Source: Burkholderia pseudomultivorans
Lineage (GTDB): Bacteria > Pseudomonadota > Gammaproteobacteria > Burkholderiales > Burkholderiaceae
DNA length: 64,000 nt
Assembly (NCBI RefSeq): GCF_001718415.1
Contig: NZ_CP013378.1
Span: 310,001-374,000, forward strand
Direction of reading: 5' to 3'
Under the pieces are notes generated by a model that did not search any database, had not been told where the DNA came from, and saw nothing but the letters and a program-made list of their open reading frames with translations. A program made the position numbers and the translations under genes. Positions 29,068-38,139 of the stretch are shown in pieces (within the stretch, counting starts at the first letter, position 1; each line of letters opens with the position of its first letter).

Positions 29068-29883
29068 CTATTTCGACGACGCGCCGACCGGGCGGCGCTC
29101 ACCTGGCGTGCGCGGGCGTGCATGGCGGCCCGGCAGCGTCACCGGAGATCCGGTCCTGATCGCGCACGACGGACCCATTGGCGTTGCCGGGGCCCAGCCG
29201 CCGGCGTCCCGGCGGAACCGCAACATCGGGTCGTTCGCAGTCGGCTTCGCCGCGAGCATGACGGCGGCGGACTGTTGCAACCTGGCCAGGACGAACGCGT
29301 GGTCGACGCGGCCGCCGACCGAGTGAAACAGGTGGAACCCTGCAAGGCGGATCAACGCGAGCGCCTGCACGCTGCCGTACTCATAGATGATCGCGGCCGC
29401 GCGGACACGGCGCGCCTGTGCCAGCGACACGAATTGAATCGCCAGATTCATCTGCAACGACGAGACCTCGGCGATCAGGGCGTCGACAGCCGGGCCCGGC
29501 TGCCGTAGCGCCCGCGGCACCGACTCGACGCGCTCGCTGACGTGCAGGCCGGCCTGCTCGATCGTTTCGTCGGATGCAGTCAGGACGCCCGTGACGAGTA
29601 GCGTGGGACACACGCGAGCCGCGACGGTATGCGATCGCCGTTCGGGCAGTGCGCCGTGCAGGCCGGCGCTTGCACACCGGTCGGTCACCAGCGGCGAGCG
29701 GCGCCGGCAGCGTTGGCCGCGCTGCTGCGCGGCGACCCGCAAGCGCGATGCAATCGGCCGGTCGAGCGCCGCACCGGCGTGGTGTAACGGGTTGCGTGCC
29801 GGGGCGACGGACACGCGCGCCATCCATGAAGCCGGACACGCCGGAAACCGGCGCGGCTTGATGTCGTGATTGCGTGTTGGCAC
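29068..29883 (-). CDS. LitR-like paralogue lacking a recognisable DNA-binding domain
   Basis: 271 residues from a GTG at 29883 with GGGAGG upstream; the longer frame to 29964 would start before the conserved promoter. Residues ~95-205 (PTLLVTGVLTASDETIEQAGLHVSERVESV ... VDALIAEVSSLQMNLAIQFVSLAQARRVRAAAIIYEYGSVQALALIRLAGFHLF) align well with the sensor domain of the regulator at 21875. The N-terminal part is Arg/Ala-rich and shows no MerR helix-turn-helix, and the C-terminal paired-cysteine segment is absent. It may be an antirepressor-like partner or a decaying copy. Confidence 0.6.
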   Translation of the reverse strand: MPTRNHDIKPRRFPACPASWMARVSVAPARNPLHHAGAALDRPIASRLRVAAQQRGQRCRRRSPLVTDRCASAGLHGALPERRSHTVAARVCPTLLVTGVLTASDETIEQAGLHVSERVESVPRALRQPGPAVDALIAEVSSLQMNLAIQFVSLAQARRVRAAAIIYEYGSVQALALIRLAGFHLFHSVGGRVDHAFVLARLQQSAAVMLAAKPTANDPMLRFRRDAGGWAPATPMGPSCAIRTGSPVTLPGRHARPRTPGERRPVGASSK

Positions 29884-30708
29884 GGGGCCTCCCTCGGTCG
29901 ATTCATGCGTCACAGCTGGATTGTATGCAAATTTTCCGGAAAGTGAAGCGGAAAAGTGATTCACATAACAATTTGTCCCGGATTATTTTGAGTCATTTGA
30001 CGCGACGGTGCTGTAAGGTTGCGTTGCGAGCACGAGAGTCCTCATTTGTGCAAGGGAATTTCGTGTTGGCGTGGCGTATGAAACGATTTCCGGGGTCAAT
30101 GGGGTGGCGGTTAATTTGTGCCATGACGGGCCAGAAAGTACGCCGGAAGGCGCGCGATTTCGATGTATGCATCGACCGTGTCGCACATTTGCGTGTCGAT
30201 ACGGCGAGATCCGGCCCGCGGCCGTTCCCGCAAAGCGTCGTGCAGTTGAAACGGGGCGGAGTGAGCCGCTTATAGGGAACCAGACGGCCACGGGGAAGGG
30301 GGAGGACTGCCCTGACGAGCGCGTCTGTGCGCGCACCGGCGCCGATCGATCCGGATTGCCCAAAACAGGCGCGAGCATTCCGTCTCGGATCGAAGCGCCA
30401 ACCGGGTCCGCGCGCTGCTCGCGACCGGCTCGTCAACGCGAAGTCACCAACGTGCAGCGTTTGGCTTCATGCGGGAGCGCGGCCGCCGATTTCGACGGCA
30501 ACGCTCCGAGCAATATCGGACTTCGTCCCAGGCGGCTTTCCATTTCTTTCTCCAGCTGAAAGGCAAGCCGCAGGTCTCGCATGTCTTCTCAGGCAAGTGC
30601 ATCTTGTTGACCATGGCGAATCACGCGTCGAGAAGGATCCTGGCGAACTGTCCGGTCGAGCGGCGCTGCCGGCGTCGATACACCGGACCATCGCCGCTCA
30701 CCGTCGAA
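29884..30708. other. 825-bp region without a supported gene, upstream of the LitR-like paralogue
   Basis: The first 80 bp hold the promoter block at 29918-29963. The following ~450 bp are AT-richer than the surroundings and contain only short overlapping frames on both strands with no recognisable protein. The last part abuts the stop of the chalcone-isomerase-like gene. I see no RNA gene or strong terminator. Confidence 0.5.
29918..29963 (-). promoter_or_regulatory. Promoter block of the LitR-like paralogue, conserved with 22882-22927
   Basis: Same 46-bp block as upstream of the other LitR-like gene, in the same orientation relative to the gene. The -10-like TACAAT is at 29925-29920, about 37 nt from the GTG at 29883. 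It would drive the paralogue, folE and sigma gene. Confidence 0.6.
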
Positions 30709-31242
30709 TCAGCGTGCATCGTCGCCCAGCAACTGACGGCGCAACGACTTTGCCCGCGTGCGCGGGTCGAGCCAGATCGAGAAGAATGCGCGCGCGAACG
30801 CCGGGTCGGTCACGTCGGCCGTGAGGCGGCCGTTGGTGTAGAAGCGTGCGCCGCGCTCGGGCACATACACACCGCACAGCACGTCGCCGCGCGATACGTC
30901 GGTGAACGCCCGTTCGATATCGCGGCGCCATGCTTCGAGCGTCGCCGCCGGCAACGGTGCGGGTGCGAGTCGCTCGATCTCGTCCATGCCCGTCGAGACT
31001 AGCCGCTCGCCTTTCACGTCGTGACGGTAGGCAAGCGACAACGCAAACGGCGTGTCGAACGCGCCCGGCGGCCGGGGCGCCCACAGCTGGGCGTCGTACA
31101 GACAGATGCCCAGGATGCAGAACCGGCCGGATCCGATCAGTCGCGCCGACGCGATGTCGTCGACGCAGCTCGCGCCGGCGAACAAGGGTGCAGCCAGCGC
31201 CGCGGCCGCGACTGCGGCGAGCATCGCAAGCCTGCGCCGCAT
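30709..31242 (-). CDS. Exported chalcone-isomerase-like protein
   Basis: 177 residues with an Ala-rich signal peptide (MRRRLAMLAAVAAAALAAPLFAGA). The mature part has features of the bacterial chalcone-isomerase-like family: LIGSGRFCILGICLYDAQLWAP, ALSLAYRHDVKGERLV, GDVLCGVYVPERGARFYTNG and FFSIWLDPRT. These proteins share the fold of plant chalcone and fatty-acid-binding CHI proteins and may bind fatty acids. The start codon lies 1 nt after the stop of the Cfa-like gene, so it is the last gene of that operon. Confidence 0.85.
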   Translation of the reverse strand: MRRRLAMLAAVAAAALAAPLFAGASCVDDIASARLIGSGRFCILGICLYDAQLWAPRPPGAFDTPFALSLAYRHDVKGERLVSTGMDEIERLAPAPLPAATLEAWRRDIERAFTDVSRGDVLCGVYVPERGARFYTNGRLTADVTDPAFARAFFSIWLDPRTRAKSLRRQLLGDDAR

Positions 31243-31243
31243 G

Positions 31244-32461
31244 TCAGCCGCCCGACGACACGATGAAATGCATCACGTCGGTCCGCCGCTCGACAAATCC
31301 CGCTTCGCAATAGGCGAGGTAGAGGCGCCAGGTGCGAATGAACGTCTCGTCGAACCGTTGCGCACGCACCGAGTCGATGCGCGCCTCGAACGCGGCCCGC
31401 CAGGTGCGCAGCGTGCGCGCGTAGTCGTCGCCGAACGCGAGCACCGGTTCGGCGGCCAGGCCGGCCCGCCGCGCGGCATCGACGAAACGCTCCGGGCTCG
31501 GCAGCATCCCGCCGGGAAAGATGAACTCGCGAATGAAGTCGCTTGACGTGCGGTACGCGTCGAATAGCGGCTCGATGATCGTGATCGATTGAATCAGCGC
31601 GCGAGCACCGGGCTTCAGGCGCTGCCTGAGCGTGTCGAAGTACACCGGCCAGAATGTTTCGCCCACGGCCTCGAACATCTCGATCGACACGATCGCGTCG
31701 TATTGGCCGTCGACGTCCCGATAGTCGCGCAATTCGAGCGTGACGCGATCGGACAGCCCGTCGCGCGCCATGCGCTCGCGGGCCAGCGCGTATTGCGCCT
31801 GCGAGACGGTGACGCCATGCACGCGGATGCCTTGCCGCGCGGCATGCGCGGCGAACCCGCCCCAGCCGCAGCCGATCTCGAGCACGTGCATGCCGGCGCG
31901 CAGGCCGAGCGAATCGACGATGCGCTGATACTTCGCCGTTTGCGCGTCGGCGAGCGAACGCTGCGCGTCGCCGTCGAAGCATGCGCTCGAATACGTCCAC
32001 GTGTCGTCGAGCCACAATCCGTAAAAGTCGTTGCCGAGATCATAGTGCGCGTGGATGTTGCGGCGGCTGCCGGCCCGCGTATTCATCCTCAGCCGGTGAC
32101 GCAGCGCGTACCAGAGGCGTGCCAGGCGGCCGCCGGTCACCGTCTTCGCGATCACCGGCTGGTTGCGGATCGCGAGGCGCAGCAGCGCGACGAGTTCGGG
32201 CGTCTCGATCCAGCCGGCGCGATACGCTTCCGCGAATCCGATGTCGCCCGCGCGCAGGATCGCACGGCACGCCCGCCAGTCGCGGACCTGCAGCGTCGCG
32301 GCCGGCTGGCGGTGCGGATCGCCGAACACATGCTGCGCGCCTTCGGGCGTCACGAGCGTCAGGTGACCGTCGTTGATTTGCCGGAGCAGCGCGATGAACA
32401 ACCGGGCCGAGAGCGGCATCGCCGGTTGCGAGGCGGAAGACAGCAGGCGCAGCAAGGTCAT
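31244..32461 (-). CDS. Cyclopropane-fatty-acyl-phospholipid synthase-like SAM methyltransferase (first of two)
   Basis: 405 residues from MTLLRLLSSAS. Cfa features are IHAHYDLGNDFYGLWLDDTWTYSSACF, the SAM motif VLEIGCGWGGFAAHAA and SIEMFEAVGETFWPVYF. It should methylate double bonds of membrane acyl chains (cyclopropane or branched methyl products). The start overlaps the DUF1365 stop by ATGA. With the adjacent flavin oxidase and DUF1365 it matches lipid-modification operons of light- and singlet-oxygen-stressed proteobacteria. Confidence 0.92.
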   Translation of the reverse strand: MTLLRLLSSASQPAMPLSARLFIALLRQINDGHLTLVTPEGAQHVFGDPHRQPAATLQVRDWRACRAILRAGDIGFAEAYRAGWIETPELVALLRLAIRNQPVIAKTVTGGRLARLWYALRHRLRMNTRAGSRRNIHAHYDLGNDFYGLWLDDTWTYSSACFDGDAQRSLADAQTAKYQRIVDSLGLRAGMHVLEIGCGWGGFAAHAARQGIRVHGVTVSQAQYALARERMARDGLSDRVTLELRDYRDVDGQYDAIVSIEMFEAVGETFWPVYFDTLRQRLKPGARALIQSITIIEPLFDAYRTSSDFIREFIFPGGMLPSPERFVDAARRAGLAAEPVLAFGDDYARTLRTWRAAFEARIDSVRAQRFDETFIRTWRLYLAYCEAGFVERRTDVMHFIVSSGG

Positions 32462-33312
32462 GGGCGAGCCTCGTGATCGGACATCGCCGAGCGGCCGTGT
32501 GGCGACGCGCCCGGCGAACGGGACAATGGCGAATCGGCAGCGGCGGAACGGCCGGGGGGCGTCTTGCCGTGGAACGGCACGCGCGCGAGCCACAGCCGCA
32601 GCGCTTGCCAATGAATGCGAATGACGACGTTGATCGCGTTCAGCGGCTGCCGGGCCAGCGCGCGCCATGCGCGTGCCGCCGTCAGCGGCGCGGACCGCAT
32701 GCCGATTGCCGTGCGCAGCAGCAGACCGTCGTCGTCGCGATAGTCGATTGCCACGCTCAGATGGTCGCCGCACTGACGCACGCGAAACGCGTAATCGCCG
32801 ACGATGTCGCAAAACGGCGAGACATGAAACGTCTTGCGGCAGACGAGCACGGTGTCGGCGTCGATCGGTGCGTGACGCATCGCACTCAGCAGGTAGCCGT
32901 GGTGCGCACCGAACGTGTTGCGCACATCGGCGTACAGCGCGCGCAGCCGGCCCGCGCGGTCGTAGCAGTACCAGAAGCTCACCGGATTGAATGCGTAGCC
33001 GAAGACGCGCGGGATCGTCTGCAGCCAGATCGGGCCGTCGGCGGGAATGCCGGCGCGCGCGAGGACATCGCGCATCCACGGGCCGAGCGCGCGGCCGTCG
33101 CGCGGGCCGTAGTCGCGGGAAGCGAGCGCAAGCGGGGCCCGGCGATCGATGCCGAACCAGCCGACGTCGATCTCGTCCAGCCGCTCGACGTCGCAGCAGA
33201 CCTGGAATATCGGGTACGCGAACGCATGGCGCACCGGCCGCAGCCGTTCATGCATCACGGTGCCGACGAGCAGCCGGGCGGCCATGCCGTCGCGGGCAAA
33301 GGGCGCGTTCAT
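32458..33312 (-). CDS. DUF1365 domain protein
   Basis: 284 residues, MNAPFARDGMAARLLVGTVMHERLRPVRHAFAYPIFQVCCDVERL..., with FGYAFNPVSFWYCYDRAGRLRALYADVRNTFG and KTFHVSPFCDIVGDYAFRV, the hallmarks of DUF1365. The molecular function is unknown; the family is nearly always between an FAD amine-oxidase-like gene and a Cfa-like gene, as here. ATGA overlaps with both neighbours show tight translational coupling. Confidence 0.9.
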   Translation of the reverse strand: MNAPFARDGMAARLLVGTVMHERLRPVRHAFAYPIFQVCCDVERLDEIDVGWFGIDRRAPLALASRDYGPRDGRALGPWMRDVLARAGIPADGPIWLQTIPRVFGYAFNPVSFWYCYDRAGRLRALYADVRNTFGAHHGYLLSAMRHAPIDADTVLVCRKTFHVSPFCDIVGDYAFRVRQCGDHLSVAIDYRDDDGLLLRTAIGMRSAPLTAARAWRALARQPLNAINVVIRIHWQALRLWLARVPFHGKTPPGRSAAADSPLSRSPGASPHGRSAMSDHEARP

Positions 33313-34613
33313 GGGCGAGCCCAGGACGGCGCGATGCCGAAGCTGCGGGCGACGCGCAACGCCGATTTCAGTCCATCCTCATGGAACCCGTAGCCCGTCC
33401 ACGCTCCCGCAAACCACGTATTGCGCCGCCCTTGCAGCATCGGCAGGCGATGCTGCGCATCCACGGCCGCGAGATCGAGCAGCGGGTGTTCGTAATCGTA
33501 GCGGCCGAGCTGGGTGTCGGGCGCGGGCTCGTCGACCGGATTCAACGTGACGACGACCGGCGAGCGGAACGGCAACGGCTGCAACTGGTTGAGCAGGTAG
33601 CTCACGCACACCGGCGATTCGCCGCCCGTGCGCCTCGGCCGGCCGCCCAGGTAGTTCCATGCCGACCACACGCGCCGTCGGCGCGGCAGCAACGCGGTAT
33701 CGGTATGAAGCACCGCGACGTTGTGCTGGTAACGCACGGCGCCGAGCACGTCGCGCTCGGCCTTGCTCGCATCCGCGAGCAGCCGCAGGCTGGTCGGCGC
33801 ATGGCACGCGAGCACGATCGCGTCGAAACGCTCGTGACCGGCCGTATCGGTCGCCACCGTCACGCCCGCGTCGTCGCGCCGTATCGCGCGGACCGGCGTA
33901 TTCACGCGCACGTCGTCGAGCGTCGCGGCGATGCGCTCGACGTACTGCCGCGCGCCGCCCGCGACGGTGCGCCAGGTCGGCCGGTTGTTGACCTGCAACA
34001 ACGCGTGATTCAGGCAGAAGCGCAGGAATGTCGCCGCCGGAAACCGCAGGATGTCGTTGGCCGCGCTCGACCAGATGGCGGCCGCCATCGGCAGCAGGTA
34101 GTGATGCTGGAACGATGCGCCGTAACCGCCGGCCGTGAGCAGTTCCCCGACCGAAAGACGCTGCCGGCTCGCCGATTCGAGGTGATCTTGCGCGGACGCG
34201 TTGAAGCGCAGGATGTCGCGCAACATGCCGAGAAAGGTCGGCGAGAACAGGTTGCGGCGTTGTGCGAACACCGTGTTCAGGTTGCTGCCGGCCCATTCGA
34301 GCCGGCCGCCGTCGACCGAAACCGAAAACGACATGTCGGTCGAATGGGCGGCCACGCCCAGTTCGTCGAACAGCGCGATCAGGTTCGGATAGGTCCGGTC
34401 GTTGAACACGAGGAATCCCGTGTCGACGGGGTGGCGTGCGCCGTCGAGGTCGACGTCGACCGTGTGCGTGTGACCGCCGAGATAGTCGGCGGCCTCGAAC
34501 AGCGTCACACGGTGACGGCGGGCCAGCAAGTACGCGCTGGCCAGGCCCGCGATGCCGGCGCCGACGACGGCAATCCGCCGGCCGGGCAGCGACATTCTAA
34601 GTTCCGGGTGCAT
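33309..34613 (-). CDS. FAD-dependent amine-oxidase-like protein (fatty-acid desaturase/oxidase candidate)
   Basis: 434 residues. The FAD-binding start RIAVVGAGIAGLASAYLLARRHRVTLFEAADYLGGHTHTVDVD, DTGFLVFNDRTYPNLIALFDELG and a C-terminal FAGAWTGYGFHEDGLKSALRVA place it in the NAD(P)/FAD amine-oxidase family. In Rhodobacter a flavoprotein of this kind next to a Cfa-like methyltransferase desaturates methylated fatty acids. Start 34613 is chosen (GGAG 10 nt upstream); MSLPGRR at 34595 is possible. It is the first gene of a four-gene operon under the ECF promoter at 34667-34695. Confidence 0.88.
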   Translation of the reverse strand: MHPELRMSLPGRRIAVVGAGIAGLASAYLLARRHRVTLFEAADYLGGHTHTVDVDLDGARHPVDTGFLVFNDRTYPNLIALFDELGVAAHSTDMSFSVSVDGGRLEWAGSNLNTVFAQRRNLFSPTFLGMLRDILRFNASAQDHLESASRQRLSVGELLTAGGYGASFQHHYLLPMAAAIWSSAANDILRFPAATFLRFCLNHALLQVNNRPTWRTVAGGARQYVERIAATLDDVRVNTPVRAIRRDDAGVTVATDTAGHERFDAIVLACHAPTSLRLLADASKAERDVLGAVRYQHNVAVLHTDTALLPRRRRVWSAWNYLGGRPRRTGGESPVCVSYLLNQLQPLPFRSPVVVTLNPVDEPAPDTQLGRYDYEHPLLDLAAVDAQHRLPMLQGRRNTWFAGAWTGYGFHEDGLKSALRVARSFGIAPSWARP

Positions 34614-34666
34614 CGCGAATGGTCTCCGTCAGTCACAAGTGCAGGTTCGGGAATCACATGTGCTCA

Positions 34667-34695
34667 TATACGTCGCACCGCACGCGGCGGATGCA
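34667..34695 (-). promoter_or_regulatory. Putative ECF-sigma promoter of the FAD oxidase-DUF1365-Cfa-CHI operon
   Basis: On the minus strand: TGCATCCG (34695-34688), 15-nt spacer, CGTATA (34672-34667). It lies in the 92-bp gap between the lipocalin and the FAD oxidase gene, with a leader of about 47 nt. Confidence 0.75.
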
Positions 34696-34705
34696 GGCGC
34701 GGTTG

Positions 34706-35326
34706 TCATTCGCGATCGCCGGGCGACGCGAAGCCCGGCTTGCCGATCTGGTCGGGTGTTTGCGGCACCCGCCTGAAGCGCGACGTGTCGTAACCCATCG
34801 CATCGAGCCGGGCGAGCAGCGAGCGATAGGTGGCCTCGTCCATCGTCGGCTCGCGCGAGAAGATCCAGCCGAGCGTCTTGCCCGGGTAGCCGAGGATCGT
34901 GTACCGGTAGTCGGGGTCGACGTAGAGCGTCAGTTGCGTGACATACACCGGCCAGAACAGCCGCACGCGCCATTCGCCGCCGCCGCTGCCGGGCTTGACG
35001 GCGTCGACGAACCGGTAGTGCTTCTCGGGCTGGTCGAAGCCGCCTTTGCGGCCGACGAATGCGTCGTCGATCCGGCCGTCGTCGCGCAGGCGCCACTCGG
35101 CCCGGCTGCCGACGAAGCGGCGTTCCGCGAAATACGGGATGTTCGCGATCACGTACCAGCGGCCCATGTAGCGCGGCAGGTCGACGGGTACGGTCGACAG
35201 CGGGACGGCGGCGCGCGGATTCGGGTTCGGCGGGCTGCCCGAGCACCCGGCGGCCCCGATCGCGAGCGCCGTCACGACCGTGACGGCGATGCGGCGGACG
35301 ACCCGGTATGAGATTTCGGCCCTCAT
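34706..35326 (-). CDS. Lipocalin-family lipoprotein (first of two)
   Basis: 206 residues. The signal peptide ends at the lipobox GAAGC (near residue 27). Lipocalin motifs follow: [21 protein letters not shown] (G-x-W), then ...[46 protein letters not shown], as in Blc-like proteins. It is probably an outer-membrane-anchored carrier or storage protein for (modified) fatty acids or lysophospholipids. Its ATG overlaps the stop of the upstream Cfa-like gene. Confidence 0.9.
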   Translation of the reverse strand: MRAEISYRVVRRIAVTVVTALAIGAAGCSGSPPNPNPRAAVPLSTVPVDLPRYMGRWYVIANIPYFAERRFVGSRAEWRLRDDGRIDDAFVGRKGGFDQPEKHYRFVDAVKPGSGGGEWRVRLFWPVYVTQLTLYVDPDYRYTILGYPGKTLGWIFSREPTMDEATYRSLLARLDAMGYDTSRFRRVPQTPDQIGKPGFASPGDRE

Positions 35327-36423
35327 GCGAGAACCCGGCGCTTGTCGAACAGATAGTGGGCGACGCCCCATTCCTGCCCGTCGGCATAGCCGAACAGCTC
35401 GGCGACCGCCATGTAGAACATCCGCCAGCGCTGGAACCAGATGCGGGCGTCGGCGCCGTAGACCGTCTCGAAAATCGGCATGATCCGGGGGCGCGCCGCA
35501 TCGAGCGACGCGAGCCACTGATTGGCCGTGCGGGCGTAGTGAGTCCCGTCGAGCCACCATTGGCGGGCGATGCGCACGTCGTCCTGGAACCGCAGCAGCA
35601 GGTCGGCCGACGGCATCGTCCCGCCCGTGAAGAAATGGCGCGACATCCAGTCGGTGTCGTCGTGCACCGCGAAGTGATAGGCGAGCAGCTTGTGCGCGAA
35701 GATGTGCACGAAGAGCTTGCCGTCGTCGTGCATCCAGCGCGCGATTTTGGCGAGCAGTTGCCCGTAGTTCTTCATGTGCTCGAACATCTCGATCGAGAGC
35801 ACGCGGTCGAAACCGGCATCCTCGGGATCGAAGTCGAACTCCACCACGTTGCCGGTCACGATGCGCAGATTCGTCAGCCCGCGCTGCGCCGCGCACCGCT
35901 CGATGAAGTGGCGTTGACCGTGCGAATTCGACAGGCCGACGATCTGCGCGGCCGGGTAGCGCTCGGCGAGCCAGAGCGACAGCGAACCCCAGCCGCATCC
36001 GAGGTCGAGAATGCGCTGGCCGTCCTCCAGCCTGGCGCGCTGCGCGTACAACGCCAGCATGGCTTCTTCTGCTTGCGACAGCGTTTCGTCGCCGCACGGG
36101 TAATAGCCGCACGAATATTTGAGCCGCGGGCCGAGATGGGCCTCGAAGAAGCTGCCGGGCACTTCGTAATGCTGCGTGTTCGCCGCGAGCGTTTCGATTG
36201 CGATCGGGCTCGCGCCCAGTTCACGCACCAGCGTGTCGTAGGCCGCCGCGCGCCGTTCGCCGTCATACGCGTGTTCGTCGCGCAGGCGTTGCTGCATGAG
36301 CGAGCGCATGCCGGCCCGGATCAGCCGGTCCGGCAGCCAGCCGCGCTCGCAGCAGCGGATCAGCCAGGCGTCGTTGGGTGCCGCCGCCGAGGCCGGCGAC
36401 GGTTGCGAGGTGGTAGCGGTCAT
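35323..36423 (-). CDS. Cfa-like SAM-dependent methyltransferase (second of two)
   Basis: 366 residues. [38 protein letters not shown] is the substrate-side motif, [17 protein letters not shown] is the SAM loop, and [15 protein letters not shown] follows. It differs from the first copy in its short N-terminal part and its C-terminus ([26 protein letters not shown] ending), so it is a separate subfamily rather than a duplicate. ATGA overlaps bind it to DUF1295 upstream and lipocalin downstream. Confidence 0.9.
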   Translation of the reverse strand: MTATTSQPSPASAAAPNDAWLIRCCERGWLPDRLIRAGMRSLMQQRLRDEHAYDGERRAAAYDTLVRELGASPIAIETLAANTQHYEVPGSFFEAHLGPRLKYSCGYYPCGDETLSQAEEAMLALYAQRARLEDGQRILDLGCGWGSLSLWLAERYPAAQIVGLSNSHGQRHFIERCAAQRGLTNLRIVTGNVVEFDFDPEDAGFDRVLSIEMFEHMKNYGQLLAKIARWMHDDGKLFVHIFAHKLLAYHFAVHDDTDWMSRHFFTGGTMPSADLLLRFQDDVRIARQWWLDGTHYARTANQWLASLDAARPRIMPIFETVYGADARIWFQRWRMFYMAVAELFGYADGQEWGVAHYLFDKRRVLA

Positions 36424-37253
36424 GATCGCGTGCTCCGGTCTTCAGGGTGATCGGATCGAGTGGGGGAAGGGCCGGGCGCCGGCCTCGGAGGCCACGGAAC
36501 GATGGCGCTGGTCGTGCGCATGTACTCGCGGTAGCCCGGCCGGCTTTGCACCAGACGCGCTTCGAGCAGCGGCAAGCCGGATACCTTGAGCAGCAGCCAT
36601 GCCATCAGGAGTGGCGGGAACAGCGTCAGCCAGCCCCACGGCATGCCGATCGCCAGCGCCGTGTAGGCGAGCCAGTGCACGCACTCGAAAAAATAGTTGG
36701 GGTGCCGCGAATAGCGCCACCAGCCGGCGCGACAGACCTGGCCGCCGTGGTCGGGATCCGCGAGAAACCGCTTGAGTTGCCGGTCGGAGGCCGTCTCTCC
36801 GGCGACGGCGGCGATCCAGATCGCCACTGCCGCGGCAATCGCGAACCGGGACGGGGTTGCCGCGCTGTATGCGGGGATAAAGAACGCGATGGACAGCAGC
36901 ATCGAGATCAGCGCCTGCAACTGGAACAGCCAGAACATGTTGCGCGGCGCGGCGTCGCCCCACTGCAGGCGGAACTGTCGATAGCGCGGGTCTTCCGGCT
37001 GCCCGCTGTTGCGCCGCCACAGGTGCCGCGCGAGTCGCAGCCCCCAGATGCCGCCGCCCGCGGCGACGAGCGCACGATTCAATTCCGGGCCGGTCGCCAG
37101 CGCGGCGACGAACACGGCGACGCCGCCGAGCGTCGCGGCCCAGACCGGATCGATCATCCCGGCGTTCCGGGAATGCAATTGGGTAATCCACACCGTCGTG
37201 AAGGACAGGATCAGTCCGACGAAGGCGAGGAGGGCAACGACGACGGCGGGCAT
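36420..37253 (-). CDS. DUF1295 (steroid-5-alpha-reductase-like) membrane protein
   Basis: 277 residues with about seven hydrophobic segments. The C-terminal domain has [25 protein letters not shown] and a late [20 protein letters not shown], typical of DUF1295/SRD5A-like proteins that reduce or methylate lipophilic substrates with NADPH or SAM. It is the first gene of the DUF1295-Cfa-lipocalin operon and starts about 20 nt after the ECF promoter at 37280-37308. Confidence 0.88.
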   Translation of the reverse strand: MPAVVVALLAFVGLILSFTTVWITQLHSRNAGMIDPVWAATLGGVAVFVAALATGPELNRALVAAGGGIWGLRLARHLWRRNSGQPEDPRYRQFRLQWGDAAPRNMFWLFQLQALISMLLSIAFFIPAYSAATPSRFAIAAAVAIWIAAVAGETASDRQLKRFLADPDHGGQVCRAGWWRYSRHPNYFFECVHWLAYTALAIGMPWGWLTLFPPLLMAWLLLKVSGLPLLEARLVQSRPGYREYMRTTSAIVPWPPRPAPGPSPTRSDHPEDRSTRS

Positions 37254-37279
37254 ACGGGCTCCGAGGGCGCGATACCCTT

Positions 37280-37308
37280 TATACGGAGCCGGCGACCGAT
37301 CGGATGCA
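37280..37308 (-). promoter_or_regulatory. Putative ECF-sigma promoter of the DUF1295-Cfa-lipocalin operon
   Basis: On the minus strand: TGCATCCG (37308-37301), 15-nt spacer, CGTATA (37285-37280). It lies in the 151-bp gap downstream of the anti-sigma gene. Confidence 0.75.
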
Positions 37309-37404
37309 GACGAATGCGACGAGATGCGTGATCTCGTCTAGAGAGACGGCAGCGGGCGGCACGCCGCCGCGCTTTACGTTTGCGGGTCGAGCGCGTTGCG
37401 CGCG

Positions 37405-38139
37405 TCAAGTGGTGTGCATCGCGCCGGTGGCGAGCACCGGCCCGGTGGGTTGGCCGCTCGGCGAGCCGCCGTGAGGCTCGAGCGATACGGCGAGCACCGC
37501 GCGTGCATCGAGTCGCGCGACGATCGCTTGCGGCAGCGTCATCGACGCCGGTGTGTTCGACGCGAATACGCCGAGCGAGATCGGCTTCGCATTCGGCGGA
37601 ATCAGCCAGAGCTCCGTCGAGCGGTCCGCAGCGACCGGTGGCGTGTTCGCGGGCACCACGACCATCCGGGCACGCCGCAAGTCGACCGTGGCGGTCCACC
37701 GTGCGACGCCATCCGCTTGTGCCAGCGTGGCCGCCATGTAGTGGCTGTCGTCGGCAGCGGGGCGCGGCGGCGCTTCGCCCACCCGGATCACGTTGACCGT
37801 GAGCAGCCCGAGCGCCGCCACGCTCGCGCCCATGCCGACCCAGCGCCACAGTTTCAGGTTGTTCCACCATCCGTCGGATGGCGCAGCGCTGCGCGGGCGC
37901 GGCGGCGGGATGAAGCCCAGTTGGTGCTGGATCCTCGTCCAGGTTCTCGCGGGCGGGTCGACGGGCGTGACGTCGTCCGCGAGCGGGGCGAGGTGGCGCT
38001 GCCAGCGCTCGAGCGTGGCTTGCAACGCCGGGTCGCGCGCGGCGGACTGCTCCAGCTCGCGGCGCGCGTCTGCGTCGAGCACGCCGAGGGCGTATTCGGC
38101 GCAGCGCAATTCGGGATCGTGATCGGCCGGCGTATTCAT
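37405..38139 (-). CDS. Anti-sigma factor, RskA-like
   Basis: 244 residues from MNTPADHDPELRCAEYALGVLDADARRELE, an anti-sigma N-terminal domain. One membrane helix follows near residues 100-120 (LWRWVGMGASVAALGLLTVNVI), then a periplasmic RskA C-terminal domain ending AVSLEPHGGSPSGQPTGPVLATGAM. It should hold the adjacent ECF factor at the membrane until an envelope signal triggers release. ATG overlaps the sigma stop (ATGA); a start 12 nt upstream is less likely. Confidence 0.9.
   Translation of the reverse strand: MNTPADHDPELRCAEYALGVLDADARRELEQSAARDPALQATLERWQRHLAPLADDVTPVDPPARTWTRIQHQLGFIPPPRPRSAAPSDGWWNNLKLWRWVGMGASVAALGLLTVNVIRVGEAPPRPAADDSHYMAATLAQADGVARWTATVDLRRARMVVVPANTPPVAADRSTELWLIPPNAKPISLGVFASNTPASMTLPQAIVARLDARAVLAVSLEPHGGSPSGQPTGPVLATGAMHTT

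Noticed and set aside
30071-30559. Plus-strand frame of 162 codons in the gap after the LitR-like paralogue
   Set aside because: No recognisable domain, no ribosome site, overlapping frames of equal length on the other strand.
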